Notes: generated by a model not told the origin, from the sequence alone. A stretch of DNA of 51,752 nucleotides from Stigonema ocellatum SAG 48.90 = DSM 106950 (GCA_016903675.1 JADQBA010000062.1:1-51752); one strand, 5' to 3'; positions 26,394 to 36,124 are shown, counted from the stretch's first letter. Made by a program: numbers and translations.

Positions 26394-26685
26394 ATTATGA
26401 ATTATGAATTATGAATTATGAAGGGAGGGTGGGTTTTAGGTTGGGGTGGAGACCCACGCTCCTGATTGAATAATTATTAATTCGTAATTCGTAATTCGTA
26501 ACGAAAGTCAAAGCCCCTCAATTTATTGATGGAGAAAATTATTTTTTCCTTGTTTCAGAGCAAGCAGATTGATTGGTGGGGTAATAATTACGAATTACGA
26601 ATTATAAATTACGAATTATGTTGACAGCCTCCGCCTGGAGGGTAACCACATGATGGTATTACTTTCATAATTCATCATTCATAAT
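26392..26685. repeat. Inverted heptamer arrays around a small element
   Basis: GAATTAT units (26392-26420), AATTCGTAATTCGTAATTCGT (26480-26500), their complement ATTACGAATTACG (26586-26620) and CATAATTCATCATTCATAAT (26665-26685). Together they look like nested palindromic repeats with no coding capacity. Confidence 0.6.
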
Positions 26686-27683
26686 TTAATCAGATCGACT
26701 AAGTTATTATTGAATAGCGGATGTAGGGCTATAGACTCTGTATAATCGCGGCTGGTTAACTGCAAAATTGACTCGCCAATGCCATGTTCTTGTTTTAAAT
26801 GAGCCTGTAACTGCTTCAATAATCGGTCTCTTTCGTGAGCATTCAAGGATTGCACTATCAAATGGGCGCACAGCATCACCTGACCGGAAGTAATTGTCCA
26901 GATATGTAGCTTCTCGACACCATAAACCCCTGGAAAGGATTTTAGGGAAGCTGTTACTTCAGCCGGTTTTATTGAGCGAGGCGCGTACTCCATCAGAATC
27001 TCCACGCTTTCCCTCACCAAGGGTATGGCACCTAAAGCAGTTAACCCAGCCACAAATAGACTCGCAATGGGATCTATCCACAACCAATTTAGGAAGTAAA
27101 CTGCTAGGGCAGCTATGATGACGCCCACAGAACTGATAGCATCTGCTACCATATGCAGGAAGGCACCGCGCAAGTTAATATCATCATGGCTGTGCTGATG
27201 CAGCAAACAAATATTAAGGCTGTTCACTACCAAACCAATGCCTGCTCCGATTAACATGGGCAGACCTAATAATAGTTCTGGTGTTTGAATTCGCTCTATG
27301 GCTTCCCAGGCGATGAAGGTAGCGATCGCTAATAAACTCAGACCATTTACCAAGGCTACCAAAACTTCTACTCGACCATAGGCAAAGGTAGCCTGACCTG
27401 CTGCACGTCGCTGCGCCACCCAACAGGCTAGCAGCGTTAGACCTAAGGCAGCAATGTCAGAGACTAGGTGTTCTGCATCTGCCAACAGAGATAAACTGTG
27501 GCTCCATAGACCTGTAGCTAACTCTGCCGCAAAAAAGCTCAGTAATAAGCCAAGATTTATCCACAGAACCTGCGTCTTCTGCTTCCTCTGAACAATATCT
27601 AGATCCCTGAGATTAGAACATCCGCAGCCAGGGCGAATGACTGCACCACGAGTACTAGATTGCTCTTGAATCGAAAGCGTCAT
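26679..27683 (-). CDS. Cation diffusion facilitator zinc exporter (CzcD/ZitB type)
   Basis: 334 residues. The N-terminus carries a Cys pair (PGCGCSN, C20 and C22) that may sense or pass metal. Six transmembrane helices follow; H72 and D76 (HLVSD) and H177 and D181 (HMVAD) form the HD-HD transport site typical of zinc exporters. The loop LLHQHSHDDIN (about 160-169) is a short His loop. The C-terminal cytoplasmic domain (GVYGVEKLHIWTITSGQVML) is complete. It exports zinc or cobalt in exchange for protons. Start ATG 27683; no operon partner. Confidence 0.9.
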   Translation of the reverse strand: MTLSIQEQSSTRGAVIRPGCGCSNLRDLDIVQRKQKTQVLWINLGLLLSFFAAELATGLWSHSLSLLADAEHLVSDIAALGLTLLACWVAQRRAAGQATFAYGRVEVLVALVNGLSLLAIATFIAWEAIERIQTPELLLGLPMLIGAGIGLVVNSLNICLLHQHSHDDINLRGAFLHMVADAISSVGVIIAALAVYFLNWLWIDPIASLFVAGLTALGAIPLVRESVEILMEYAPRSIKPAEVTASLKSFPGVYGVEKLHIWTITSGQVMLCAHLIVQSLNAHERDRLLKQLQAHLKQEHGIGESILQLTSRDYTESIALHPLFNNNLVDLIKL

Positions 27684-27718
27684 GCAGTTAGCTCCCTACA
27701 AATAATAATAAGACGACA

Positions 27719-27883
27719 GTTATAGGAATCCTATTTGAGATCCGAACTTGGGGGACAAGCCGCTACGCGGAAATTCAAAATTCACGCATTCAAAAGTTAA
27801 AACACTTTTGATTTTTGACTTTTGACTTTTGACTTCCCCGAAGGGGCGGGGGTGTTTGTAACTCCTGCACGGATTGCTATAGG
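27719..27883 (+). mobile_element. TAGCAATCC-type repeat element, complete copy
   Basis: Left end TATAGGAATCCTATTTGAG, then ATCCGAACTTGGGGGACAAG, AGCCGCTACGCGG, an A/T-rich interior with CAAAAGT/ACTTTTG arms, a CTTTTGA repeat, and right end GGATTGCTATA. Ends are inverted repeats with one mismatch. No reading frame. Lies upstream of the zinc exporter. Confidence 0.7.
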
Positions 27884-27937
27884 AAGCCGTGGCTTTTAAT
27901 TTTAACAGCCATCAGATCCTCAGTTAGTAAGCTGTTC

Positions 27938-27987
27938 GTAGTGAGGACTTTAGTCCTCATGTTCTTGAGGACTAAAGTCCTCACTAC
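27938..27987. repeat. Perfect 22-bp inverted repeat
   Basis: Arms 27938-27959 and 27966-27987 are exact complements around a 6-nt loop. The arm itself holds GAGGACTTTAGTCCTC, a smaller palindrome. It lies 36 bp past the stop of the minus-strand phosphatase gene and may end its transcript; no T run follows. Confidence 0.7.
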
Positions 27988-28023
27988 AAACCCATCAAGA
28001 AAATGCAATCTTAGCAGTAATCT

Positions 28024-29979
28024 CTAAAGTCCAATGCTTCGACCAGGAAAGCCAGCTACGTCAAAGTATTTAGTTTTGCCGACTTTTTGGAATTTGAGTA
28101 CTGTCTTCAAGCCGTTATCAGCCGGTTCAGATTCCAATGTCTTGGAGGTGAAGGAGACGCGACTTGACTTACCCTTAAGCGCCTCATCTATCACGCGACC
28201 GATCAAAGTGCCGTTTTCGGTGGGAATTGGGGGTTTTAGACCCTGAATTTCCGCTATGGTGATTGCTACATCCACATTACTGACTGGAGCTCGGTCTATT
28301 AAACCTTGCTTAAAGTCAGGTCCTATGGCTGCCATGAAGTTGTATGTATTAGCACGGCTAAAACTTCCGTGCATCCCCTGACCTTGTTGCAGACCAGTAT
28401 CAGCAACTTCGACACCGCAGGCTAAAGGATTCTCACAGTTGGGGTCGGGGGCTGGGAAGGAACGGAAGTTAACAGCGATCGCAGGAGTCGGGGTGAGGGC
28501 TGAACCCTTCAAGTTAATCGAACTGATGGGCAATGTGCCTGGAATCGACCCCAAGGAATCATCCACAAACAAACCGCTTACGTAATCTTGTTGCAGAAGC
28601 AAATTTACCACTTGCTTCGCCAGACCACTTTGATCTCCCGCGCCTGGAAGATAGACCAAATCTGACCCCCCATTGGCTGCAATCACCACACTCGGATTGA
28701 GAGGGTCAGTGCCAATCAGTCCGTCCCCGGAACGGGGAAAGGGAATTGTGCCTGAACCTGGAGTCACTAATTGATTATTCTGATCTGGATCGTATAGAGG
28801 TAGACCCAAGCCCTTAGCCAAGTCTATGGCAACAAAGCCTACAGGTAGGAAACCTGTGTTCACACCTGGATAGGAGAGCGTTTTTGCAAAACTTGTGTCA
28901 CTTTGCTTACTGATGGTTTCAAAACCGTGGTCGGCTGTGACAAAGATGTCCGTTGTTTTGTCTAGTCCTAGACTCTTCAATGTAGCTATAATTTGCGCCA
29001 AGTTATTGTCAGCATTTTTTACAGCCGCTTGAGCAGTAGGACCATTAATCCCAGGAACTAGAGAATTGAGGCTATCTCCCTGGTTATGTTGAGTTCCATC
29101 TGGATCTCGTGACCAATACACGATGGTAAACGGCTTGGTTCTGTCCTTAAACAGGGGAAGAATCGCCTTGGTGACGGTATCTGTGAAGTATTGTTGTTGG
29201 GTGATGTTAGCAGCCTTAGTTCCAGGAGTCGTGTTGCTACCTGAAAAACCGTTGCTACCTGATTGGTCAGCATCGGTTGACGGCACACCATTTGACCGAG
29301 TTGGAGATACTAGAGGCAGACCAGCGTTGTTTAACGCAGCAGTGATATCGTCATTGAGTGGAACCGCACCAGCTTTGCCTGTGGTATCGTCAATGACAAT
29401 GGTGTCTGGGGGCGGGACAGTCCCTGCATTTCTGTTTCCTTGTTTTACGTCCTGAATTAGGACAGGTCCAACCTTACCAACGGCAGCAGTACTATAACCT
29501 GCTGCACGAGCTACTGATAATAGTGTTTCTTCGTTCAGGTAGTTGCCGTTGAAATTGTTATCTAGGTCAGCTAGGACGGCATCATTCTCAACGAAGGGTG
29601 TCACACTACCGCCAGCATTAGGGGTGGGAAAACCTACGTAGATGGTGTTGCTGAAGTCACCAGTGTCGCCTAGATAATGTCCTGTGGCAATTGCCGAAGC
29701 ATTGGCGGTGGTGAAGGTAGGGAACAAGGAATGACTATTGACAAAACCTACGCCTTGGTTGGCAACACTATAAAATGTGGGCGTTCTATTGGGGGTTACG
29801 GAACTTGGACGTAAACCATCCGCCACAAAGATAATGGCGTTGTGTGGAGATGTTTGTCGAGCAACCGATATATCTATCGGCAACATCCTACTTATTAAGA
29901 CGAAGGTACATAGGGCAGTTGCCGAGACGATTAAAAATCGAATCCATCTCCCCATATGCAGAATGTTTCTATTAAACAT
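28024..29979 (-). CDS. Secreted alkaline phosphatase/phosphodiesterase (NPP-like)
   Basis: 651 residues with an N-terminal signal segment (IRFLIVSATALCTFVLI). Active-site pieces of the alkaline phosphatase superfamily are in order: first metal Asp in IIFVADGLRPS, nucleophile Thr in SLFPTFTTANASAIATGHYL, YWSRDPDGTQHNQGD, VTADHGFE and the late His in GMHGSFSR. These enzymes use two zinc ions to cleave phosphomono- or diesters outside the cytoplasm. Start ATG 29979. A three-unit Pho box is found 77 bp upstream, so induction by phosphate starvation through PhoB is likely. Confidence 0.85.
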   Translation of the reverse strand: MFNRNILHMGRWIRFLIVSATALCTFVLISRMLPIDISVARQTSPHNAIIFVADGLRPSSVTPNRTPTFYSVANQGVGFVNSHSLFPTFTTANASAIATGHYLGDTGDFSNTIYVGFPTPNAGGSVTPFVENDAVLADLDNNFNGNYLNEETLLSVARAAGYSTAAVGKVGPVLIQDVKQGNRNAGTVPPPDTIVIDDTTGKAGAVPLNDDITAALNNAGLPLVSPTRSNGVPSTDADQSGSNGFSGSNTTPGTKAANITQQQYFTDTVTKAILPLFKDRTKPFTIVYWSRDPDGTQHNQGDSLNSLVPGINGPTAQAAVKNADNNLAQIIATLKSLGLDKTTDIFVTADHGFETISKQSDTSFAKTLSYPGVNTGFLPVGFVAIDLAKGLGLPLYDPDQNNQLVTPGSGTIPFPRSGDGLIGTDPLNPSVVIAANGGSDLVYLPGAGDQSGLAKQVVNLLLQQDYVSGLFVDDSLGSIPGTLPISSINLKGSALTPTPAIAVNFRSFPAPDPNCENPLACGVEVADTGLQQGQGMHGSFSRANTYNFMAAIGPDFKQGLIDRAPVSNVDVAITIAEIQGLKPPIPTENGTLIGRVIDEALKGKSSRVSFTSKTLESEPADNGLKTVLKFQKVGKTKYFDVAGFPGRSIGL

Positions 29980-30055
29980 GCCAGAACTTTTCCTCCATAG
30001 TAGATTGCCAATCGTTCTACTGAATTTTGGCTACAAGGGATAAATTACAATCATT

Positions 30056-30085
30056 AGGTTAAGAAAAGGATATGGCAAGGTAATG
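30056..30085 (-). promoter_or_regulatory. Pho box (PhoB/SphR site)
   Basis: On the minus strand three octamers, CATTACCT, CATATCCT and CTTAACCT, are each separated by 3 bp (TGC, TTT). This 11-bp spacing and the CTTAACCT consensus are the cyanobacterial Pho box. It ends 77 bp before the phosphatase ATG. Confidence 0.75.
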
Positions 30086-30418
30086 GGAATTTTAAGATTA
30101 GTCATCTTTATAAAATCTTCTTATTTTTGGGGCTAAAAGGGCAGCAATATGAATTTTATGTAAATATTTTTCCGGAATTAATTTTAAAAAGAAGTAACTC
30201 AAAAATAGATCAATAAATAAACTGAAAAAATTAGAAGAGGGAGATTGGGTTGCACGCCTCCCTCCTTTGCAAACTTCGGGGTTTCCCTCCGGGCGAACTT
30301 CTCACTCGGGGAGACGCAATCATGCGAACGGGGAAACCTTGAGTGCAGCGCTGGCGACCCAACCTACTGAGAATGAGATAGCCCTGGTTTTTCTGCGGTG
30401 AAATCTCAACAGGAGAAC
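30086..30418. other. Gene-free spacer with a repeat hairpin
   Basis: A/T-rich to 30240, then a G/C-richer repeat (30244-30370) bounded by TTGGGTTG and CCCAACCTAC arms and containing ACTCGGGGAGACGCAA-type sequence common in cyanobacterial intergenic DNA. No gene. Confidence 0.5.
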
Positions 30419-31783
30419 TTAGGTCGTCTTCTGTGCAGCAGCAACAGGCTTCACAGGTGTACCTTCGATTTGGTCTACCGTAGGAGTAGCCAAAAGAGAT
30501 TCATTTCCTGTTAGACCCGAGGCGATTTCTATCTCAGTGCCATAATCTCGCCCAAGTACAACTTTTTGATAATGCACTTTGTTATCTTTAGTTACGGTTG
30601 CTACCTGCGTACCTGCTGCATTAATGACTAGGGTGCTAGCAGGCACAATTAAGGGAGGATTGGCACGGGCAATGTTAAACTTGACAGAACCATACATCCC
30701 TGGTCGCAGTGCGCCGTCTAAATTTTGCACTGCTACTTGGGCCAGTAAAGTGCGAGTATTTGGGTCTAAGGCATCGCTAGTCCGCACTACCTTACCACTG
30801 AAAACCCTTTGTGGTAACTCTCGGACTGTAATCTGTGCTGTTTGACCTATCTTAAGTGACTGGGTTAAAGTCTGCGGTACATTAACATTCACCGTTACAT
30901 TATCGTAACCAGCGATTGTATATAGGCTGGTATTGGTATTGCCGGTGCCGGGTGTAATCAAAACTCCTGCATTGACGTTACGTGCAGTAATAATCCCTGT
31001 GAAGGGAGCAGTCACTTTTTCGTAGGACTGCAACACTGTATAACGCTGGAGATTGGCTATATTAGAGTTGACGAGAGCTTGAGCGGCATTGACGTTGGCT
31101 TCGTTTGAGTTGACAGTATTTTGAGCCGCCTCAACATTGGCTAGGTTGGCTTGATATGTGGCATATTTTGTGTCTGCATCTTGCTGAGTGACAGCACCTT
31201 GCTGTACGAGGATTTTCCAGCGTTGCCAAGTCTGAAGTGCTATGAGTAAGTTGGCGCGGGTTTGCTTTAAGTCCGAACGACCTTTGGCTAAAGCAGCACG
31301 ACTTTGGATCAGATTGGCTTGTGCTTGTGCTAACTGGGCACGGGCTTGTAGTACTTCCTGATCGACATCAGGCGACTCAATCTCAGCTAATAACTGACCT
31401 TGCTTCACGCGATCGCCAATGTCTACCAACCAGCGACGTAAATATCCATTGCTCCGGGCGTAAATACTAGTTTGGTTGAGAGACACCACACTACCGGATA
31501 GAACCAAATCGCTTGCTTTCCCACGTTGAGGAGTGATGACATTAACTGAAGGTACGATGCTTTGTTCCTTTGCCGCTGCTTTTAATTCTTGTTGTTGGCT
31601 TAAACGGGGTAAGATGCCTATAGCCAGCAGGGTGACGAAAAAACCAGTACCTAGCGCGATCGCTACTATAGGACCACGGCCATTGTGACCTTGCTCATTC
31701 CGCTTCAGGGGTGCTGGTTGCGGTGATGAAGATTTTTGCTCCTGAGAATCCATTCTTACGGGTTGATGATCTTGAGAATCCAT
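30419..31783 (-). CDS. RND efflux periplasmic adaptor subunit
   Basis: 454 residues. N-terminal transmembrane anchor (IVAIALGTGFFVTLLAIGIL), lipoyl half-motifs (LRRWLVDIGDRVKQGQLLAE; VTAPFTGIITARNVNAGVLI), a long helical hairpin between (QARAQLAQAQANLIQSRAAL), and beta-barrel and membrane-proximal domains to the end. It joins an inner-membrane RND permease to an outer-membrane channel. It begins 5 bp after the stop of the permease gene, so the two are one transcript. The related adaptor fragment at 4877-5365 shows that another such pump once existed. Confidence 0.93.
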   Translation of the reverse strand: MDSQDHQPVRMDSQEQKSSSPQPAPLKRNEQGHNGRGPIVAIALGTGFFVTLLAIGILPRLSQQQELKAAAKEQSIVPSVNVITPQRGKASDLVLSGSVVSLNQTSIYARSNGYLRRWLVDIGDRVKQGQLLAEIESPDVDQEVLQARAQLAQAQANLIQSRAALAKGRSDLKQTRANLLIALQTWQRWKILVQQGAVTQQDADTKYATYQANLANVEAAQNTVNSNEANVNAAQALVNSNIANLQRYTVLQSYEKVTAPFTGIITARNVNAGVLITPGTGNTNTSLYTIAGYDNVTVNVNVPQTLTQSLKIGQTAQITVRELPQRVFSGKVVRTSDALDPNTRTLLAQVAVQNLDGALRPGMYGSVKFNIARANPPLIVPASTLVINAAGTQVATVTKDNKVHYQKVVLGRDYGTEIEIASGLTGNESLLATPTVDQIEGTPVKPVAAAQKTT

Positions 31784-31788
31784 AGGTA

Positions 31789-34700
31789 TTACTTCTGCTG
31801 TTGTGATGACAAGGCGAATGCGGCATGTGGATCAGAGGGAGTATCGTCCTCCTCATCCATGGGACGGGGTTGTTGACGCCGCAGAATACTATAGACAACT
31901 GGCACAAAGATGAGAGTAGCGAATGTTGCAGCCGACAAGCCGCCAATCACTGCGCGACCCAAGGGCGCATTCTGCTCGCCGCCTTCCCCAAGACCAAGGG
32001 ACATTGGTATCATACCGATGAGCATGGCAAAGGCAGTCATTAATACGGGGCGTAGCCGAGTGTAACCAGCCGCCTGAGCTGCACGATAGGCATTTTCCCC
32101 CTCCATACGCTGCTCATTGGCAAAAGTGATTAACAGAATACTATTTGATGTTGCCACACCAATACTCATAATCGCACCCATCAATGAGGGGACATTGAAG
32201 GTCGTGTGGGTGACAAACAGCATCCAGATAATGCCAGCCAAAGCACTAGGTAAAGCCATCATAATAATCAGGGGATCGAGCCAGGTTTGAAAGTTCACCA
32301 CCATCAAGCAGTAAACCAGCACAATGGCGAACACCAGTCCAAATCCCAGACCTATAAACGAAGAATTCATTGTTTGAACTTGACCGCGCACCACCATTTT
32401 GCTGCCCTTGGGCAACTGGCGCTGAAATTTAGCCACAATCTGATTTATATCGTGGGAAACTCCCCCAAGGTCACGCCCTTGGGCATTGGCAAAGACATCG
32501 AAAACAGGTTGCACGTTGTAGTGATTAACCACTTGCATCATGGTGTCACGTTTGACAGTAGCCAAATTGCCCAAAAGTTGTGGATTACCATTAGTACCAT
32601 TAGCAATGGGTGTATTCTGGAGGCTATCAATGGAATCAATTTTATACTGCGGGACTTGTACGGCAAGGGTGTAACTCACCCCTTTTTTGGGGTCCAGCCA
32701 TTGGTTTAATGCTGCCTGACCACTTGAACTTAAGGTAGTCAGCACGCTATTGGCTACATCTCGCTGAGTTAGACCGACTTGTTGTGCCAGCGAACGATCC
32801 ACATTCAGGCGCAACCTAGGAGCATCCATGACTTGCTGCACATGCACATCTACAGCACCAGGGACACGTGCCACAAGTGCTTCGATTTTTTTAGCAATGT
32901 CAAAGTTCTTGTTCGTGTTTTGCACTGGACCAGATATTTGAATATCAACGGCAGCAGGCAGACCAAAATTCAGAATTTGAGTGACGATATCAGCAGGCTC
33001 AAAAAAGAAAGTGTAATTGGGAAATTTCACTTTCAATTTCTGGCGGAGTTCCTTGACGTATGAAAAAGTCTTTCCAGCTTCTTTCAGGGAGACGAGAATA
33101 TCAGCATCAGCAGCACTAATTGTGGCACCATTGTAGCCATAGGTCAGGTTGATACCACTGCTGGGGATGCCAATATTATCCAGAAGGATGGAGAGATCAT
33201 CAGCCGGAATGGTCTGACGGATAACGTCTTCTATCTGACCTACAGCTATTTCTGTCTCTTCCACGCGGGTTCCAGGTAAAGCCCGTACATGCAAGGTTAA
33301 CTGACCGCCATCAACTTCGGGGAAAAAGTCTTGACCAACGAACGGCAGAAGTACTCCTGCACTCACCCAAAACGCACCGAACAATACAAAGACTATTTTG
33401 CGACTATTCAATGCCCAAGTTAAGATACCGTAATACCAGTCACGAAATTTTTCAAATTGGTGATTAAACTTTTCGTGCACTCGCCAGATCCAGTCTTTCT
33501 TAACGGGTTTTTTAGCTTCTTTTTTCGCCCTTGTTCCGTCATGTGTCTGCTGGTCTTTGACATTGTCTCCAACAGACGATAAGTTATCTGCTGAATGTGT
33601 CTGCTTCTTATTGCTATTGTGTCCATCAGATAACCAGGGGTTTGGTAAATGTGTCTGGTGGTTGTTGCTATTGTGTCCATCAGACGATAAATTATCTGGT
33701 GAATGTGTCTGCTTGTTATTGCCATTGTGTCCGTTGCCACCACCATGATGTTCTTCGCCTGAAGTATACAACTCCAGTTCAGACCCTAGTAAATAGTTTG
33801 CCATCGTGGGCACTACGGTTCGCGATAGCAAGTAAGAGGCAAGCATGGCAAATACTACCGCCATCGCCAGAGGTACAAACAGGTACTGTGCTACCCCACT
33901 TAAAAACACTACTGGTACAAAGACAATACAAATAGACAACGTTGCGACAAACGCCGGGGTGGCGATTTGCTGGGCACCATCCAATATCGCCCGCTTGAGT
34001 GGTTTGCCTTGTCCCAGATTACGATGGATATTTTCAATTTCCACCGTGGCATCATCTACCAGAATACCCACAGCTAGGGACAGACCACCCAAGGTCATGA
34101 TGTTGAAAGTTTGCCCCAAAGAAGTCATGACAATGATCGAAACCAAGATAGAAAGGGGAATTGAGACTGCCACAATCACAGTACTGCGCCAACTCCCCAG
34201 GAAAACGAGAATCATCAACGCTGTCAGACACGCGGCAATCACCCCTTCTTTGATCACCCCATCAATAGAAGCCTTAACAAACACTGATTGGTCGAACAAG
34301 AACGATAAATTCAGTTCCTTCGGCAGGGTGGCTTGGATCTGAGGCAAGATTTGTTTAACGCGCTTGATAACATCAATGGTAGAGGCACTACCACTTTTGA
34401 GAATACTCATTAAGACAGAACGTCGCCCATTCTGGCGCACAACATTGGTTTGTACGGCGAAGCCATCCCGTACCTGCGCCACATCGCGAATGTAAACCAC
34501 GGTCCCGTTGACTTGCTTAATCGGCAAATCGTTGAGGGCTGCCACCACATCTGGACTATTGTTGATCTGCACAGCGTAGTCGCGGGTACCTATCTTCGCA
34601 TTGCCTGCTGGCAAGGTGAGGTTTTGGGCGCTGACAGCGTTGGTGACATCTTGGGCAGAAACACCTTTGGCATACAGTGCCTGCGGGTCGATATCCACCA

Positions 34701-35256
34701 TGATCTGCCGAGGTTTACCACCGTAGGGCAAAGGTACACTCGCCCCTTGCACTACCGCTAACTGGGTGCGGATGAAGTTGGTGGTATAGTCGCTGATTGT
34801 TTGTTCCGGAAGAGTTTTACTGCTCACACTCATCTGGATAATCGGCACACTGGAAGCGTTGTATTGGATGATAAAGGGCGGTGTGATCCCAGGTGGCAGA
34901 GGGCGCAGAACTGTTTGGCTGATAGATGTGATTTGGGCAACTGCCGAGGGCATGTTGGCATTTGGTTGGAAGAAAACCTTAATCACACTGAGTCCACTCA
35001 GGGATTGAGATTCCATGTGTTCAATGTCACCAACAGTCGTGGTGATAGCGCGTTCACTAATTGTGACAATTCGCTGTGCCATTTCCTCCGGTGTTACACC
35101 AGTATATGTCCAAACTATGCTGACTACCGGAATATTAATGGCTGGAAAAATGTCAACAGGCGTACGGAACATTGTCACTATACCTAGGAGTACAATGAGC
35201 AATGAAGCGATAACGAATGTGTATGGACGACGTAAAGCAAGTCGGACTATCCACAT
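31789..35256 (-). CDS. RND multidrug efflux permease (HAE1/AcrB-type)
   Basis: 1155 residues, about 100 longer than the family norm of 1040. Start MWIVRLALRRPYTFVIASLL; helix 4 has GILVDDATVEIENIHRNL, with the proton-relay Asp pair. Two large periplasmic loops and twelve transmembrane helices are present. Residues about 498-572, in the cytoplasmic loop between helices 6 and 7, carry an insertion of four 18-residue repeats (GHNSNNKQTH type, His/Asn/Ser-rich) followed by a lysine-rich stretch. First gene of the operon with the adaptor. The substrate is unknown; outer-membrane TolC is not in the window. Confidence 0.93.
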   Translation of the reverse strand: MWIVRLALRRPYTFVIASLLIVLLGIVTMFRTPVDIFPAINIPVVSIVWTYTGVTPEEMAQRIVTISERAITTTVGDIEHMESQSLSGLSVIKVFFQPNANMPSAVAQITSISQTVLRPLPPGITPPFIIQYNASSVPIIQMSVSSKTLPEQTISDYTTNFIRTQLAVVQGASVPLPYGGKPRQIMVDIDPQALYAKGVSAQDVTNAVSAQNLTLPAGNAKIGTRDYAVQINNSPDVVAALNDLPIKQVNGTVVYIRDVAQVRDGFAVQTNVVRQNGRRSVLMSILKSGSASTIDVIKRVKQILPQIQATLPKELNLSFLFDQSVFVKASIDGVIKEGVIAACLTALMILVFLGSWRSTVIVAVSIPLSILVSIIVMTSLGQTFNIMTLGGLSLAVGILVDDATVEIENIHRNLGQGKPLKRAILDGAQQIATPAFVATLSICIVFVPVVFLSGVAQYLFVPLAMAVVFAMLASYLLSRTVVPTMANYLLGSELELYTSGEEHHGGGNGHNGNNKQTHSPDNLSSDGHNSNNHQTHLPNPWLSDGHNSNKKQTHSADNLSSVGDNVKDQQTHDGTRAKKEAKKPVKKDWIWRVHEKFNHQFEKFRDWYYGILTWALNSRKIVFVLFGAFWVSAGVLLPFVGQDFFPEVDGGQLTLHVRALPGTRVEETEIAVGQIEDVIRQTIPADDLSILLDNIGIPSSGINLTYGYNGATISAADADILVSLKEAGKTFSYVKELRQKLKVKFPNYTFFFEPADIVTQILNFGLPAAVDIQISGPVQNTNKNFDIAKKIEALVARVPGAVDVHVQQVMDAPRLRLNVDRSLAQQVGLTQRDVANSVLTTLSSSGQAALNQWLDPKKGVSYTLAVQVPQYKIDSIDSLQNTPIANGTNGNPQLLGNLATVKRDTMMQVVNHYNVQPVFDVFANAQGRDLGGVSHDINQIVAKFQRQLPKGSKMVVRGQVQTMNSSFIGLGFGLVFAIVLVYCLMVVNFQTWLDPLIIMMALPSALAGIIWMLFVTHTTFNVPSLMGAIMSIGVATSNSILLITFANEQRMEGENAYRAAQAAGYTRLRPVLMTAFAMLIGMIPMSLGLGEGGEQNAPLGRAVIGGLSAATFATLIFVPVVYSILRRQQPRPMDEEDDTPSDPHAAFALSSQQQK
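33541..33760 (-). repeat. 54-bp minisatellite in the RND permease gene
   Basis: The marker ATGTGTCTG recurs at 33541, 33595, 33649 and 33703, exactly 54 bp apart. Units have diverged but stay in frame, encoding [D/N]GHN-x-NxxQTH-xxxxLS. Confidence 0.8.
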
Positions 35257-35812
35257 GGAATTACCTATAAAATGCGTTTTAATGACAATTTTCTACGGTT
35301 CGCAGTGCTAATCTTTAGAGTGCTAACCTTTAGGTCAGGGTTTTCTATGCAACGCTTGTGCCACTGTGTGGCTGGAGCATTGAGCTAGTACCGCTACGCG
35401 TAATTCGTAATTCGTAATTACTGTTCCGTAAGGGTTTTAGACATTTCAAATGGGTGGCTTATTTACGCCGACCTGTACTACAGTAGATTTTTAACCTTTA
35501 CCATATCCCATCTTGAATGTCAAGAGTTTAGGTCGGAGATCGCTCTCAATGGTGGTAATGGGCGTTTCATGCAATCACATCTCTCGCCGGAGCGATTTAA
35601 TGATAAGATTTGTCTGATTTTTTCTTCAAAGCTCTAAACCTGACTGAACAATTAAATATAGTTTTCTCCTTTAACCAAAGTTTTGACTAGTAAAGCTCAC
35701 TGTGTAATTGATAAACTTAAGTTTTTTAATTGTGAATTTCTACAAATTCCTTTGATACCACAGTTATAGAGCAGGTGTCAAGTAAATATTGTACACCAGA
35801 TCAGTGTTGTCT
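35257..35812. other. Gene-free spacer
   Basis: Upstream of the RND operon. AATTCGTAATTCGTAATT heptamer units at 35400-35420; the rest is A/T-rich with no coding content. The operon promoter should lie in 35260-35400. Confidence 0.5.
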
Positions 35813-35992
35813 TCATAATGACAGACTGATATGAAAATTTAAATCTTCCCTTTGGTAGTTAATTTCAAACTTTCCTGTAGTAGTTGATTGACCCAGAAGT
35901 ATAGGTCGGTCTATTGCAAAAACTTGCGTAGAGGGAAGTACTAGAGAACGGGCGGTGGAATCCTCATCCATGTATAAGCGAATCTTGCTCAT
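35813..35992 (-). pseudogene. DUF5615 PIN-like toxin, N-terminal remnant
   Basis: 59 codons from ATG 35992: MSKIRLYMDEDSTARSLVL is the typical start of DUF5615 toxins (Mut7-C/PIN-like, D9 and D11 acidic). After that the sequence no longer follows the family and ends early. The ATG overlaps the stop of the preceding frame (ATGA), as in intact pairs. Confidence 0.5.
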
Positions 35993-36087
35993 ACCAGGTT
36001 TTTAGCTTTGTGGAGTGCCTCTATGCGGTCCCCCTCTGCCTCTTGGGCTGTGATATCAGCATCATTACAGAAATGGCAGTACCAACA
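35989..36087 (-). pseudogene. DUF433 antitoxin, C-terminal remnant
   Basis: The last 25 codons read NDADITAQEAEGDRIEALHKAKNLV, resembling the C-terminal tail of DUF433 antitoxins (Asp-Ala-Asp-Ile ... Glu-Ala-Glu). The DNA-binding part is missing; upstream lies the end of the methyltransferase gene. It overlaps the toxin remnant by 4 bp. Confidence 0.4.
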
Positions 36088-36124
36088 GCTATGGCAACTG
36101 ACCACCCTTGGGAGAAGGGGCTGA

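Noticed and set aside
33420..34342. Antisense frames over the RND permease gene
   Set aside because: They are shadows of a strongly supported gene and of its 54-bp repeat.
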